Positions 1 through 8,345 of a stretch of 64,000 nucleotides of DNA are shown here, in pieces (position 1 is the stretch's first letter; the number at the start of each line of letters is the position of its first letter). Below the pieces are notes generated by a model that made no database searches, was not told the origin of the DNA, and saw only the letters and a list, made by a program, of their open reading frames with translations. Made by a program: the position numbers and the translations under genes. Source of the stretch: Mucilaginibacter ginsenosidivorax (GTDB taxonomy: Bacteria > Bacteroidota > Bacteroidia > Sphingobacteriales > Sphingobacteriaceae); contig NZ_CP042437.1 in assembly GCF_007971525.1 (NCBI RefSeq), forward strand, positions 4,092,001 through 4,156,000, given 5' to 3'.

Positions 1-506
1 CCAAGCCCGATTCAATCCCTTACTACCTGAACGACAAAACCAAACAAGCCCGTTACCGGGTATGGACAAACTCGCAAAGTGTGGTTTACAATATTGGCGG
101 CAGCCTGGGTTTATCCTATCGCCTATGGCAAAAATATATTTTGACCGGAAATGTATCGTACGCCAAACTACAGCGCACCGCCAACGAGGATGCCCTGGAA
201 GATGGTTTTAATACCCCGCAATGGATCACTAATTACTCTTTTGGCGGTAATCATGTTGTTGGCAATTTTGGCTTTAATGCCACCTATAAATGGCAAAGCG
301 GTTTTTACTGGCAATCGTTTTTGGTTAATGGCAATGTAGCATCATACGGTACTATTGATGCCCAGGTCAATTACGATTTTGTAAAAACCGGCCTTAATGT
401 AAAAGTTGGGGCCAGTAACCTTACCAATCAATATTACTATTCGTTTTTAGGCGGCCCGGCTATTGGCGGCTTTTATTATACAACGCTTACGCTGAATATA
501 AAATAG
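1..506 (+). CDS. TonB-dependent receptor, C-terminal end (5' truncated by window)
   Basis: The reading frame is open from the first bases of the window and stops at 504-506, so only about the last 168 residues are present. The fragment alternates aromatic and polar residues in the way of outer-membrane beta strands, contains a NLTNQYYYSF turn typical of the last strands of TonB-dependent receptors, and ends in a short amphipathic strand (TTLTLNIK). The likely role is uptake of a large ligand across the outer membrane, but the plug domain and substrate clues lie outside the window. A GTG at 81 could be mistaken for a start; the frame continues upstream of it without a stop, so it is internal. 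Confidence 0.75.
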   Translation, partial: KPDSIPYYLNDKTKQARYRVWTNSQSVVYNIGGSLGLSYRLWQKYILTGNVSYAKLQRTANEDALEDGFNTPQWITNYSFGGNHVVGNFGFNATYKWQSGFYWQSFLVNGNVASYGTIDAQVNYDFVKTGLNVKVGASNLTNQYYYSFLGGPAIGGFYYTTLTLNIK

Positions 507-556
507 GTTAGGGAGTGAAGTGAAATTCCATAATATTTGCTTAAACGCTGGTTAAC

Positions 557-667
557 GACTCACCCCGGCTACGCTGCGCTGGCCGATCCTCTCTACGGCT
601 GCGCCGCATAGAGGGTAACCTCCATTTTTTTCACCCTCTTTGCGGCGTAGCCTCGACCGGGTGAGTC
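557..667. repeat. REP-like nested palindromic element
   Basis: Three nested inverted repeats lie in the gap between two genes. The outermost arms are GACTCACCC (557-565) and its complement at 659-667. The middle arms are at 567-577 and 642-652, with one mismatch. The innermost arms are at 602-616 and 633-647, with one mismatch and a 16-nt loop. The element is GC-rich compared with the surrounding spacer and has no coding frame. It has the form of a REP/BIME-like dispersed element that folds into a long hairpin. No second copy was recognised in this window and no partner transposase is nearby. Confidence 0.6.
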
Positions 668-795
668 TTCGCCGCCATGCGATATGCGTCAAATTGCAGG
701 CATTTTTTATTCAAGCTAAAACAAAGCGTGTATTTTATTGATTAACACTTTGTTTATCTAATTTTAATCCGAAACCTTGTTTCGCTGCATCCTGT

Positions 796-2037
796 ATGAA
801 GAAATTTCTGCTAATCCTTTTTGTAAGCCTTTGCTCCCCGCATGTTAATGCCCAAAATGCCAGCCAGCAATACCGGCTGATTGGGAAAAACTATACCGAG
901 ATCAAAAATTACTACCTGTTAAACCTGCTCCAAAACTATGCACCGGCCACTAAGCTTATTGGCAGCGATGCTATTTTGGCACGCATGGCACAGGCTAAGC
1001 TTAAAAATATACAGGATTCATTAAAGGCGAATAAGGGTTTTCGTAGCATTATACAACCGTTAAAATTTTCGGAGCAGGAAATAAAAACAGCCGGCGACAG
1101 GCTTTTTGCTTTATACAAACCTAATAATGCGTTGGGCCTGCTGGTTAAAAGCCATTTAATCCCTTCGGGCTGTTATATTAAATACGATTCGCTGGCGCCG
1201 GCCGCAATGCTGGTAAAAGCCTGGGAGCAGGATGCCCTGGCTATAAACCACACCATTGAGGTGTATGCCGAAGGTAAAAAGCCCAACTTCCCGGATGTGG
1301 ATTCTATCAACTTTAATGTATACCGCAATACTTACCCCAGGTTAATTGCCGATGGGGCTACAGCCATTGTTAAAAAATGCAGCAGTACAAAGCTTTTTTA
1401 TCTGCCATCGTTAAATTATGCCCTGCACAGTTTGGATATAAATGGCCGCAACGATGCCGCCAACGACGAACCTCTGGAGCAAAAGGCCAACAAAGCAGCT
1501 TACAACCGGCTAAAAACCATCAACTGGAAAAAATATCGATATACTTTGATCCTCGTGCCTGGTGAGGGACCCGATAAGCCAGGGGTATCCATAAGTAAGG
1601 GGAGTATTGAGCGCTGTAAAATAGCCGCCTTAAAATTTGCACAGGGTTTAACGCCGTTCATTATGGTGTCTGGTGGCAGGGTACACCCTTTTAAGACCCG
1701 GTTTGCCGAGGCCGAGGAAATGAAAAAGTACCTGGTTAATCAATTGAAAATTCCCGAAAATGGCATTTTTATCGAGCCCCAGGCACGCCATACTACCACC
1801 AACCTGCGCAATTGCGCACGGCTGATATTCAGGTACGGCATGCCTTTTAACAAGCCTTTTATCACATCGACCAATAAAATACAGAGCTATTATATCTCGT
1901 ACATGGATAAGCGCTGCGTAGCCGACCTGGGCTACGTGCCATACTCCCTTGGAAGGCGATTATCAAATACCGAGCAGGAGTTTTACCCCAATATCGCATC
2001 GTTACAAATAAATCCGCTTGAGCCGCTGGATCCATAG
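796..2037 (+). CDS. DUF218/YdcF-like secreted protein
   Basis: 413-residue protein with an N-terminal signal peptide (lysines at 2-3, hydrophobic core 4-13, VNAQ cleavage region near 17-20), so it is probably periplasmic. Residues from about 245 to 400 form a DUF218 (ElyC/SanA/YdcF) domain: a hydrophobic strand ending LILVPGEGP, then VSGGRVHPFKTRFAEAEEMK, then an IFIEPQARHTTTNLRNC segment, the usual order in this fold. The first 220 residues are an alpha-helical extension found in Bacteroidota members, with no assigned role. Relatives act in envelope or cell-wall integrity, but the biochemical activity of this subgroup is not known to me. It is convergent with the following helicase gene. Confidence 0.75.
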   Translation: MKKFLLILFVSLCSPHVNAQNASQQYRLIGKNYTEIKNYYLLNLLQNYAPATKLIGSDAILARMAQAKLKNIQDSLKANKGFRSIIQPLKFSEQEIKTAGDRLFALYKPNNALGLLVKSHLIPSGCYIKYDSLAPAAMLVKAWEQDALAINHTIEVYAEGKKPNFPDVDSINFNVYRNTYPRLIADGATAIVKKCSSTKLFYLPSLNYALHSLDINGRNDAANDEPLEQKANKAAYNRLKTINWKKYRYTLILVPGEGPDKPGVSISKGSIERCKIAALKFAQGLTPFIMVSGGRVHPFKTRFAEAEEMKKYLVNQLKIPENGIFIEPQARHTTTNLRNCARLIFRYGMPFNKPFITSTNKIQSYYISYMDKRCVADLGYVPYSLGRRLSNTEQEFYPNIASLQINPLEPLDP

Positions 2038-2040
2038 GCC

Positions 2041-2082
2041 GAAGTCTTGAGTCCCAAGTTCTAAGTCTTAACTTTCGACTTA
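2041..2082 (-). repeat. Heptad array anchored at helicase stop codon
   Basis: Read on the minus strand, six consecutive 7-nt units run downstream from the TAA stop of the helicase gene. The first unit (TAAGTCG, 2076-2082) contains the stop codon. The following units keep the theme RGACTTN/GAACTTG. The array fills almost the whole gap to the convergent gene upstream. Confidence 0.6.
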
Positions 2083-3312
2083 ACCGTTATTCTTAGGCTT
2101 AGGTTTGTTTTTGTTAAAACGCCTGTTTGGCCTTTTGGGGTTTCGTTTATCGTCAGACTGGGCCGATTGTGGTGCAGGTTGTATAGCAGCTAACTCATCG
2201 GGCAAACCAACTACGCGGATAGCGCGATCCATCAGTTGCTCAATATTTTTTAATTTACGCTCGTCTCGGTGGTTTACAAAAGTGATAGCCGTGCCGGTTG
2301 TGGCGGCGCGTGCAGTACGGCCTATGCGGTGGATATAATCCTCCGGGTCGCCCGGAACATCGTAGTTAACCACCAGGTCGATACCCTCTACATCAATACC
2401 GCGCGAAAGCGCATCGGTACCAATAATAACCGGCAACTGCCTGTTTTTAAATTTCAGCAGGATTTCTTCACGCTCCTTTTGCTCCAGGTCGGAGTGGAAG
2501 GCCATGGCGTTGATTTTGGCTGCTTTCAGTTCTTTGTATAACGATTTTACAATCTCCTTACGGGATGCAAAAATGATAGTGCTTGTATAAGCGGCATCGC
2601 GCAGGATCAATTGCAGTAAAGGCGTTTTTTGCTGATCGTGCATCCGGTAGATCTGCTGATCGATACCTACCGCAGGCTGCGATATAGCAATATTGATTTG
2701 CTCCGGATCTTTCAAAATGGCCTTAGCTAATGAACGGATGCGCCCCGGCATGGTGGCCGAAAATAGCAGCGTTTGCCTGGTTTTAGGCAGGTAGCTGATG
2801 ATTTTCATGATATCGTCGCTGAAGCCCATGTCCAACATGCGGTCGGCCTCATCCAATATCAGGTGGGTTAAGTGATTAAGCTTTAATACGCCCGATGTAA
2901 GGTGCGCAATAAGGCGGCCCGGCGTGGCAATAATAATGTTTACATTATTCTGGATGCCGCGGCGTTGCTGCTCGTAAGCCATACCATCGCCACCGCCAAA
3001 TACGGCTATAGAACTAACGCCGGTAAAATAGGCCAGGCCTTCTACCTGCTGGTCTATCTGTTGGGCAAGCTCGCGGGTTGGCGCTAAAATAAGCACGCTG
3101 GTTTGGTGTTTGGCCGTACCGGTAATATGATTAAGGGTTGGCAATAAGTAGGCGCCGGTTTTACCGGTACCGGTTTGGGCGCAGGCAATAAGGTCTTTTC
3201 CCTGCATAATTGCGGGGATGGCCATTTCCTGTATGGGGGTAGGGGTGGTAAAACCCATACTCTCTATGCCTTCAAATAATTGCTCGTTGAAATTAAAATC
3301 CTGAAAAGTCAC
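2080..3312 (-). CDS. rhlE: DEAD-box RNA helicase, RhlE type
   Basis: 410-residue ATP-dependent RNA helicase, cytoplasmic, likely acting in ribosome assembly or mRNA turnover. All core motifs are present: Q motif around residues 5-28 (ending TPTPIQ), Walker A AQTGTGKT (45-52), PTRELA (78-83), DEAD (154-157), SAT (185-187) and HRIGRTAR near 330. The C-terminal 40 residues are a basic, low-complexity tail (KRNPKRPNRRFNKNKPKPKNN), as in other RhlE proteins, which helps RNA binding. The ATG start sits directly before the Q-motif region and gives the usual length. The gene is monocistronic in appearance. The symbol is a family-level assignment, since Bacteroidota usually carry several RhlE paralogues. 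Confidence 0.9.
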   Translation of the reverse strand: MTFQDFNFNEQLFEGIESMGFTTPTPIQEMAIPAIMQGKDLIACAQTGTGKTGAYLLPTLNHITGTAKHQTSVLILAPTRELAQQIDQQVEGLAYFTGVSSIAVFGGGDGMAYEQQRRGIQNNVNIIIATPGRLIAHLTSGVLKLNHLTHLILDEADRMLDMGFSDDIMKIISYLPKTRQTLLFSATMPGRIRSLAKAILKDPEQINIAISQPAVGIDQQIYRMHDQQKTPLLQLILRDAAYTSTIIFASRKEIVKSLYKELKAAKINAMAFHSDLEQKEREEILLKFKNRQLPVIIGTDALSRGIDVEGIDLVVNYDVPGDPEDYIHRIGRTARAATTGTAITFVNHRDERKLKNIEQLMDRAIRVVGLPDELAAIQPAPQSAQSDDKRNPKRPNRRFNKNKPKPKNNG

Positions 3313-3480
3313 TATATCTTATAAGTAAATTATGCAAGGTATGAAAATTTAATTGGATATAGAGGTTTACAGCAAATCGATTAACACAAGGCGAACGCCT
3401 GCCCTACAATTGTGACGGACAGAATATCTATGGTGGTAATATTTGAATAAAATCCGAAATCGAAAATCTCAATTCCGATA

Positions 3481-3909
3481 TCAGGAATGTATATACCCCC
3501 TCAGCTGCTCAATAGTTTCCTGTTGGCTTAGGATGGTTTCCTTCACCAAATCATTAATGGAAATGATACCACAAAGTTTATCGGCCATAAAAACGGGGAG
3601 GTAGCGGATGTTACTTTCGCTCATGATATGCATACAGGTTTCTATGGAGTTTTCGGGCACGATGCGGGGCAGACCGGTGCTCATAATCTCGCGCACCAGT
3701 GTTTCGTGGGATGATTTGCCTTTCAGGATCACCTTGCGGGCGTAATCACGCTCGGTAAGCAGGCCAAGGTATTCGCCGTCTTCGGTTATCACTACCGAGC
3801 CGATGTTTTTGGCGGCCATTAGTTCCAATGCTTCCAAAACAGATGTACCTGCATCAATGCTGATAGCACCGCCACCCTTACGGGCCAGTATGTTCGAAAC
3901 TTTTATCAT
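3481..3909 (-). CDS. CBS-domain protein
   Basis: 142 residues made almost wholly of two CBS motifs (about 8-62 and 72-128), which pair into one Bateman module that senses adenine nucleotides or similar ligands. Recognisable segments are VLEALELMAAKNIGSVVITE and YLGLLTERDYARKVI in the first repeat, and NIRYLPVFMADKLCGIISINDLVK in the second. There is no attached enzyme or transporter domain, so it acts as a stand-alone regulatory subunit for an unknown partner. A well-formed Bacteroidota promoter lies just upstream. Confidence 0.85.
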   Translation of the reverse strand: MIKVSNILARKGGGAISIDAGTSVLEALELMAAKNIGSVVITEDGEYLGLLTERDYARKVILKGKSSHETLVREIMSTGLPRIVPENSIETCMHIMSESNIRYLPVFMADKLCGIISINDLVKETILSQQETIEQLRGYIHS

Positions 3910-4395
3910 GATACTCAGGTTAAAATTAGGGATTGGCTTATAACCAAATATAACAATTCCCGATTAAAAGCAAATGGATTTTAAATTATATATATAAACA
4001 ATTTAAGGGGTTAGCGGTAGGTTGAATAGTTTATAGTTAAATCCGCATCTCATTTAAAAGTGGTGCTGATTTACGATGAGATACACCTAATTGACGAAAT
4101 AAAGTAAGCTTTTGCAACGAGATATAGATGTTTAAACGACTTTTTTATCTATGTCATTACCCCAAAGCAACCCTCAACTGTAATGCTACTGTAAAAACCG
4201 GAAGTAGTAATATGCCGTATTTGCACTTAAATGGGCATTTTGGCCAAGCTTTACCCTTTCCTGACACAGGCCCGTTTACTCAAAAATGATTAATAATTAA
4301 TATTGTGGCATGGTATTTAACTATTGGATGCATCACATTAGTTAAGCCTTATTTTATTTAAACTTTATATCGGTCTATTCAAAAGCACTACTCCA
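3910..4395. other. Divergent intergenic region
   Basis: 486 nt between the divergent CBS and phospholipase-like genes. The end near the CBS gene holds its promoter (3945-3974). The rest is AT-rich, and I see no gene, hairpin or repeat in it. Confidence 0.5.
3945..3974 (-). promoter_or_regulatory. Bacteroidota-type promoter of CBS gene
   Basis: On the minus strand TTTG (3971-3974) is followed after 18 nt by TATATTTG (3945-3952), matching the Bacteroidota -33/-7 consensus TTTG and TAnnTTTG. The -7 box lies 35 nt before the ATG at 3909. Confidence 0.6.
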
Positions 4396-5451
4396 TTGAA
4401 CAATTTTACCTTTACTAAGGCCCGGGCGAGCAAAGCTACTACAGCCTTTCAGCATAAATTAAAACGGGCTCCTTCAAAAATCATTTTCGGCCTTGTATTT
4501 GTACTTTTTCAAAGCATAACAGCCAGGGCTGCAACATTAAGCAGCGATACCAGCCGGCGGGCCGATTCGTTGCGTTTATCGCGCCATATTATTAACCACG
4601 CGTTTGATAACATATTTGAAGAAAACATGCGGCTTTCGCTGGCCGGTAATGAATATTTTCAGCCGGATAAAACCCAACTGGTTGCCGATCTTTCGCCAAA
4701 TTTTATCCTGTTCAGTACACCCAAATCGCGTTTCTTTTTCGAGTTTACTTCAAGGGTAAAAATACGCTTGCTGGATACCCGCGACGCGCCTGTAAAATCG
4801 CCCAGCTATATGCCTAACGCCAATGTGTTTTACAGGCTAAATGAAGATACATACAGGCCAAAATTTTTATCGTTTGGCTATTCGCACCACTCCAACGGTG
4901 TTAGGGGACCATCGCTAAATAAGGACGGAACCTTTAATGTTGATAGCGGTAAGTTTACCACCAACTTTTACACCCTTACCTATTACACAGGTAAGCGGGT
5001 TGATAAGCCGGGGCTCACCATTAACCGTTACGATAACGTAGCGCTGGAGGTACACGCCGGATTGTTCAATCTGGGCCTTTCACAGGGTTTAAAAGATCAT
5101 TACGGCTTTGTGCGTATTAACGGCAGCCGCATGTACAACTTTGTGAAGGCTTATGACGATCCGCTGGAGCAGGGCCGTAAAACCTACGAAAACTGGCAGC
5201 GCATTCAATTTGATTTTACCTATATAGCCGACAAGTACGATAACTACTCGACTTTTGATGTAAAAAAACGCCTGAACGTGAGTCTTAAATATTATTACTC
5301 GTTTCCATTTATGCAGGGAACAGCCTTTATGGTCGGCGCAGGCTACCGCGGCCAGGATGACTATAACCAAAGCTTCCAGGATAGTTATGGCTATGGCATG
5401 ATAGGCATTGCCGCCAACTTATCATTCGGCTTTCACAAACACGCTGAGTAA
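4396..5451 (+). CDS. Outer-membrane phospholipase A1-like protein
   Basis: 351 residues starting at a TTG; no in-frame ATG precedes the signal region, so TTG is the best start. A positively charged stretch (20-28) and a hydrophobic segment (29-46) form a signal peptide. The mature part is rich in alternating aromatic and polar residues, as in a small beta barrel. The segment FGYSHHSNGVRGPS (161-173) holds the H-x-S-N-G motif (H164, S166, N167, G168) that marks the catalytic His and Ser of OMPLA/PldA enzymes. The likely reaction is hydrolysis of phospholipids in the outer leaflet. The overall similarity to PldA cannot be judged here, so the call rests mainly on this motif and the barrel-like composition. 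Confidence 0.6.
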   Translation: MNNFTFTKARASKATTAFQHKLKRAPSKIIFGLVFVLFQSITARAATLSSDTSRRADSLRLSRHIINHAFDNIFEENMRLSLAGNEYFQPDKTQLVADLSPNFILFSTPKSRFFFEFTSRVKIRLLDTRDAPVKSPSYMPNANVFYRLNEDTYRPKFLSFGYSHHSNGVRGPSLNKDGTFNVDSGKFTTNFYTLTYYTGKRVDKPGLTINRYDNVALEVHAGLFNLGLSQGLKDHYGFVRINGSRMYNFVKAYDDPLEQGRKTYENWQRIQFDFTYIADKYDNYSTFDVKKRLNVSLKYYYSFPFMQGTAFMVGAGYRGQDDYNQSFQDSYGYGMIGIAANLSFGFHKHAE

Positions 5452-5453
5452 GG

Positions 5454-5474
5454 TTGTGAGTTGTGAGTTGTGAG
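5454..5474 (+). repeat. Three perfect TTGTGAG heptads
   Basis: Three perfect tandem copies of TTGTGAG lie two bases after the stop codon at 5449-5451. Confidence 0.75.
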
Positions 5475-5624
5475 TAAAACGGCCGTTAAATTTGTCAAAT
5501 TCGAAACGATCATTGATATAAAAACACAGTGACAGCGTTAGCCGTTGTAAACGCGCCTTTAAAACCATAATACATACAGCCGTTTGAGTTAGAAGATAAC
5601 CTTGTTGACCTTTCAACCTGAAAC

Positions 5625-5652
5625 ACCCGTCACAACTCACCACTGGCAACTC
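5625..5652 (-). repeat. Four heptads complementary to the 5454 array
   Basis: Read on the minus strand the units are GAGTTGC, CAGTGGT, GAGTTGT and GACGGGT. They are related to the TTGTGAG array 150 nt upstream in inverted orientation, so the two could pair in an RNA. Confidence 0.5.
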
Positions 5653-5717
5653 CCCAACCTATCCATATTTTTACACACCTGTTTACAGCTGATTGTAATT
5701 TATTTTTCCGATAATCG

Positions 5718-5748
5718 TTTTAGCATTAACAAAAAGCAGATATATTTA
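5718..5748 (+). promoter_or_regulatory. Possible promoter of DUF1080 gene
   Basis: TTTT (5718-5721), a 19-nt spacer, then TATATTTA (5741-5748). Each box differs from the Bacteroidota consensus at its last position. The ATG is 50 nt downstream. Confidence 0.35.
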
Positions 5749-5797
5749 GCCATCCAAACGGGTACTATATCTCCAGTTAAATTATAAAACACTATCG

Positions 5798-6460
5798 ATG
5801 AAAAAGATCCTATTGAGCCTGATGGCTGTATCTGCCCTGCATTTTGCCGCATCGGCCCAAACTAAATCGTTATTTGACGGTAAAACAACAGCCGGCTGGC
5901 ACACCTATTTAAAAACCGACACCAAAGCATGGAAAGTTGTTGACGGCGCCTTACAGCTTGATCCGAAAGCCGAAGACCAGGGCGACCTGGTTACTAACGA
6001 CGAGTACGAAAATTACGAGTTAACACTGGAGTGGAATATTGAAAAAGGCGGCAACAGCGGAATAATTTTTGGTGTACATGAAGACCCTAAATTTGGCGCC
6101 ACTTACCAAACCGGTATCGAAATGCAGGTTTTGGATAATAAAGATGCCGAAGACAATAAAAAAGCCAACCACCTTGCCGGTTCTCTATACGATATGAAAG
6201 CACCATCAGCCGATGTTGCAAAAGCTGCCGGCGAATGGAACAAAGTTAAATTACGCAAAAAAGACGGGCACCTTACCTTTTGGCTCAACGGCACCAAAAT
6301 AGTTGATGTACAAATGGGCAGCGAGGAGTGGAAAACATTGCTTGCCAACAGCAAATTTAAAACCTGGGCCGATTTTGCCGCATATCCAAAAGGCCACATC
6401 GCTTTGCAGGATCATGGCCACGTGGTATCGTTCCGCAAAATATCAATTAAGCAACTATAA
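5798..6460 (+). CDS. DUF1080 (3-keto-disaccharide hydrolase family) protein
   Basis: 220 residues. Signal peptide MKKILLSLMAVSALHFAASAQ with likely cleavage after SAQ, so periplasmic. The rest is one DUF1080 domain, a jelly-roll related to concanavalin-like folds: SLFDGKTTAGWHTY at the start, a GDLVTNDEYENYELTLEWNI core, GGNSGIIFGVHEDP, and the terminal HIALQDHGHVVSFRKISIK strand. Members of this family cleave glycosides whose sugar has been oxidised at C3. The next genes encode a GMC oxidoreductase and its small subunit, which could supply that oxidation. The assignment of a 3-keto-glycoside role is an inference from family and context. Confidence 0.85.
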   Translation: MKKILLSLMAVSALHFAASAQTKSLFDGKTTAGWHTYLKTDTKAWKVVDGALQLDPKAEDQGDLVTNDEYENYELTLEWNIEKGGNSGIIFGVHEDPKFGATYQTGIEMQVLDNKDAEDNKKANHLAGSLYDMKAPSADVAKAAGEWNKVKLRKKDGHLTFWLNGTKIVDVQMGSEEWKTLLANSKFKTWADFAAYPKGHIALQDHGHVVSFRKISIKQL

Positions 6461-6548
6461 TTTATTTACAAAGTATATTTTACGCATGGCGTTCAATATA
6501 TTTATACCGATAATCCAATTTAAACTAATGCATGCCTGAAGCGTGAAT

Positions 6549-6579
6549 TTTTCCTGTTTTAAAACAAAGGATATTTTTG
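6549..6579 (+). promoter_or_regulatory. Possible promoter of GMC gene
   Basis: TTTT (6549-6552), 19-nt spacer, then TATTTTTG (6572-6579), a full TAnnTTTG match. The box ends only 7 nt before the ATG at 6587, so the transcript would be nearly leaderless. Confidence 0.35.
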
Positions 6580-6586
6580 AGATAAT

Positions 6587-8323
6587 ATGAGCGATCTACA
6601 AATTAAAAAATCATCTGAAACTTATGATGTAGTAATTGTTGGTTCGGGTGCAGGTGGCGGTATGGCTGGTTACGTATTGGCCAATGCCGGCATTAAAGTA
6701 CTGATGCTGGAAGCCGGTGCCTACTTCGATCCGCAAAAAGACTCGGCCCAGTTAAAATGGCCGTGGGAGTCGCCGCGCCGTGGCGCCGGTACCACCCGCC
6801 CTTTTGGCGATTTTGACGCAGCTTTTGGTGGCTGGCAAATTGATGGTGAACCTTACACAACTAAAGACAAAACTGAATTTTTCTGGTTCCGCTCGCGTAT
6901 GCTGGGTGGCCGTACCAATCACTGGGGTCGTATATCGTTACGTATGGGGCCAAAGGATTTCCAGGCAAAAGACGGCCTTACAGATGATTGGCCAATAACT
7001 TACGACGATGTAAAACCATACTACGATAAGGTTGACCGCATGATAGGTATTTACGGTACCAAAGAAGGCCTTGAAAACGAACCCGATGGTATTTACCTGC
7101 CCCCGCCAAAGCCAAGGCTTAATGAACTGTATATTGTAAAAGGGGCCAAAAAAGCCGGCGTTACCATTATCCCTGGCCGAGGTTCGGTTTTAACCGAAGC
7201 TTTGCCGGGTAATAAGGATCGTGGTGCTTGTTTCTTTTGCGGCCAGTGCGGCCGTAGCTGTAAAGTTTATGGCGATTTCTCGGCATCATCATGTTTGGTT
7301 ATCCCGGCTGTTAAAACCGGCAACTTAAAAGTAATTACCAACGCAATGGTGCGCGAGGTGATAACCAATAGCGAAGGATTAGCCACAGGCGTATCGTACG
7401 TAAACCGCGAAGATTTGCAGGAGTACCAGGTAAACGCCAAAACAGTTATCCTTGGCGCCAGCGCGGGCGAATCGGCCCGTATCCTGCTTAATTCCAAATC
7501 GGCCCAGCATCCGGGTGGCTTGGCAAACAGCAGTGGTGTGGTTGGCCATTACCTGCATGATTCAACCGGTTCAAGTGCCGGCGGTTTCCTGCCCGAACTG
7601 ATGGACCGCAAACGCTACAATGAAGATGGTGTGGGCAGTGTGCACATCTACTCGCCGTGGTGGCTTGATAATAAGAAACTTGATTTTCCGCGTGGCTACC
7701 ACATCGAATATGGTGGCGGTATGCACATGCCATCATACGGCTTTGGCAGCGGCATCCAGAATATGAACGGGGCGGTACCGGGCCGCGATGGTAAAATGAA
7801 AGATGCGGGCGGCTATGGTGCATCGTTAAAAGACGATTACCGCCGTTTTTATGGTACCCAGTTTGGCATGGCCGGCCGTGGTACAGCTATTGCGCGTTAC
7901 GATAACTATTGCGAGATTGACCCTAACGTAGTTGATAAATATGGTATCCCGGTATTGCGTTTCCATTACAAGTGGGCCGATGAAGAGATTAAGCAGGCCA
8001 AGCACATGCAGGAAACCTTCCAGGAAATTATGCATAATATGGGCGGCGCCATTTATGGCCCTCCTCAAGGCCCCGAAACCAATTATGGCCTGGAAGCACC
8101 AGGTAAAATTATACACGAAGTTGGAACCATCCGTATGGGTAACGATCCTAAAAAGTCGGCCCTGAATAAATGGTGCCAGGCGCATGATTGCAAAAACCTG
8201 TTTGTGGTTGATGCCGCGCCATTTGTACAACAAGGTGATAAAAACGCTACCTGGACAATCCTGGCCATGAGTATGCGTACTGCAGAATACATATTACAGC
8301 AACGAAAAGCACTAAACGTTTAA
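6587..8323 (+). CDS. GMC-family FAD oxidoreductase, large subunit
   Basis: 578-residue FAD enzyme that probably oxidises a sugar or sugar alcohol. The dinucleotide-binding motif VIVGSGAGGG is at 17-25, followed by LMLEAGA; an NHWG segment near 111-114 is typical of the family; H510 sits in HEVGTIRMG and N553 in the KNATWT segment where GMC enzymes place their catalytic His/Asn pair. A cysteine-rich insert with C215, C218, C221, C225 and C236 resembles the iron-sulfur segment of bacterial FAD-dependent sugar dehydrogenases. There is no signal peptide. The next gene encodes the Gluconate_2-dh3 small subunit with a Tat signal, so the folded complex is probably exported as a hitchhiker. A cytochrome subunit is not adjacent. 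Confidence 0.88.
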   Translation: MSDLQIKKSSETYDVVIVGSGAGGGMAGYVLANAGIKVLMLEAGAYFDPQKDSAQLKWPWESPRRGAGTTRPFGDFDAAFGGWQIDGEPYTTKDKTEFFWFRSRMLGGRTNHWGRISLRMGPKDFQAKDGLTDDWPITYDDVKPYYDKVDRMIGIYGTKEGLENEPDGIYLPPPKPRLNELYIVKGAKKAGVTIIPGRGSVLTEALPGNKDRGACFFCGQCGRSCKVYGDFSASSCLVIPAVKTGNLKVITNAMVREVITNSEGLATGVSYVNREDLQEYQVNAKTVILGASAGESARILLNSKSAQHPGGLANSSGVVGHYLHDSTGSSAGGFLPELMDRKRYNEDGVGSVHIYSPWWLDNKKLDFPRGYHIEYGGGMHMPSYGFGSGIQNMNGAVPGRDGKMKDAGGYGASLKDDYRRFYGTQFGMAGRGTAIARYDNYCEIDPNVVDKYGIPVLRFHYKWADEEIKQAKHMQETFQEIMHNMGGAIYGPPQGPETNYGLEAPGKIIHEVGTIRMGNDPKKSALNKWCQAHDCKNLFVVDAAPFVQQGDKNATWTILAMSMRTAEYILQQRKALNV

Positions 8324-8345
8324 CAAGTTAATCCAATAAAATATT

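Larger units (their letters stand above)
5452..5797. other. Intergenic region with inverted heptad arrays
   Basis: 346 nt between two plus-strand genes. It contains three TTGTGAG units near the upstream stop, a complementary set of four heptads at 5625-5652, and a weak promoter candidate at 5718-5748. A 61-codon open frame inside it has no protein-like features and is not called. Confidence 0.5.

Noticed and set aside
81..506. Complete small gene starting at GTG 81
   Set aside because: The frame is open upstream to the window edge and the protein is clearly the end of a receptor barrel.
5602..5787. 61-codon open frame before the DUF1080 gene
   Set aside because: It runs through a heptad array and a promoter candidate and resembles no family.
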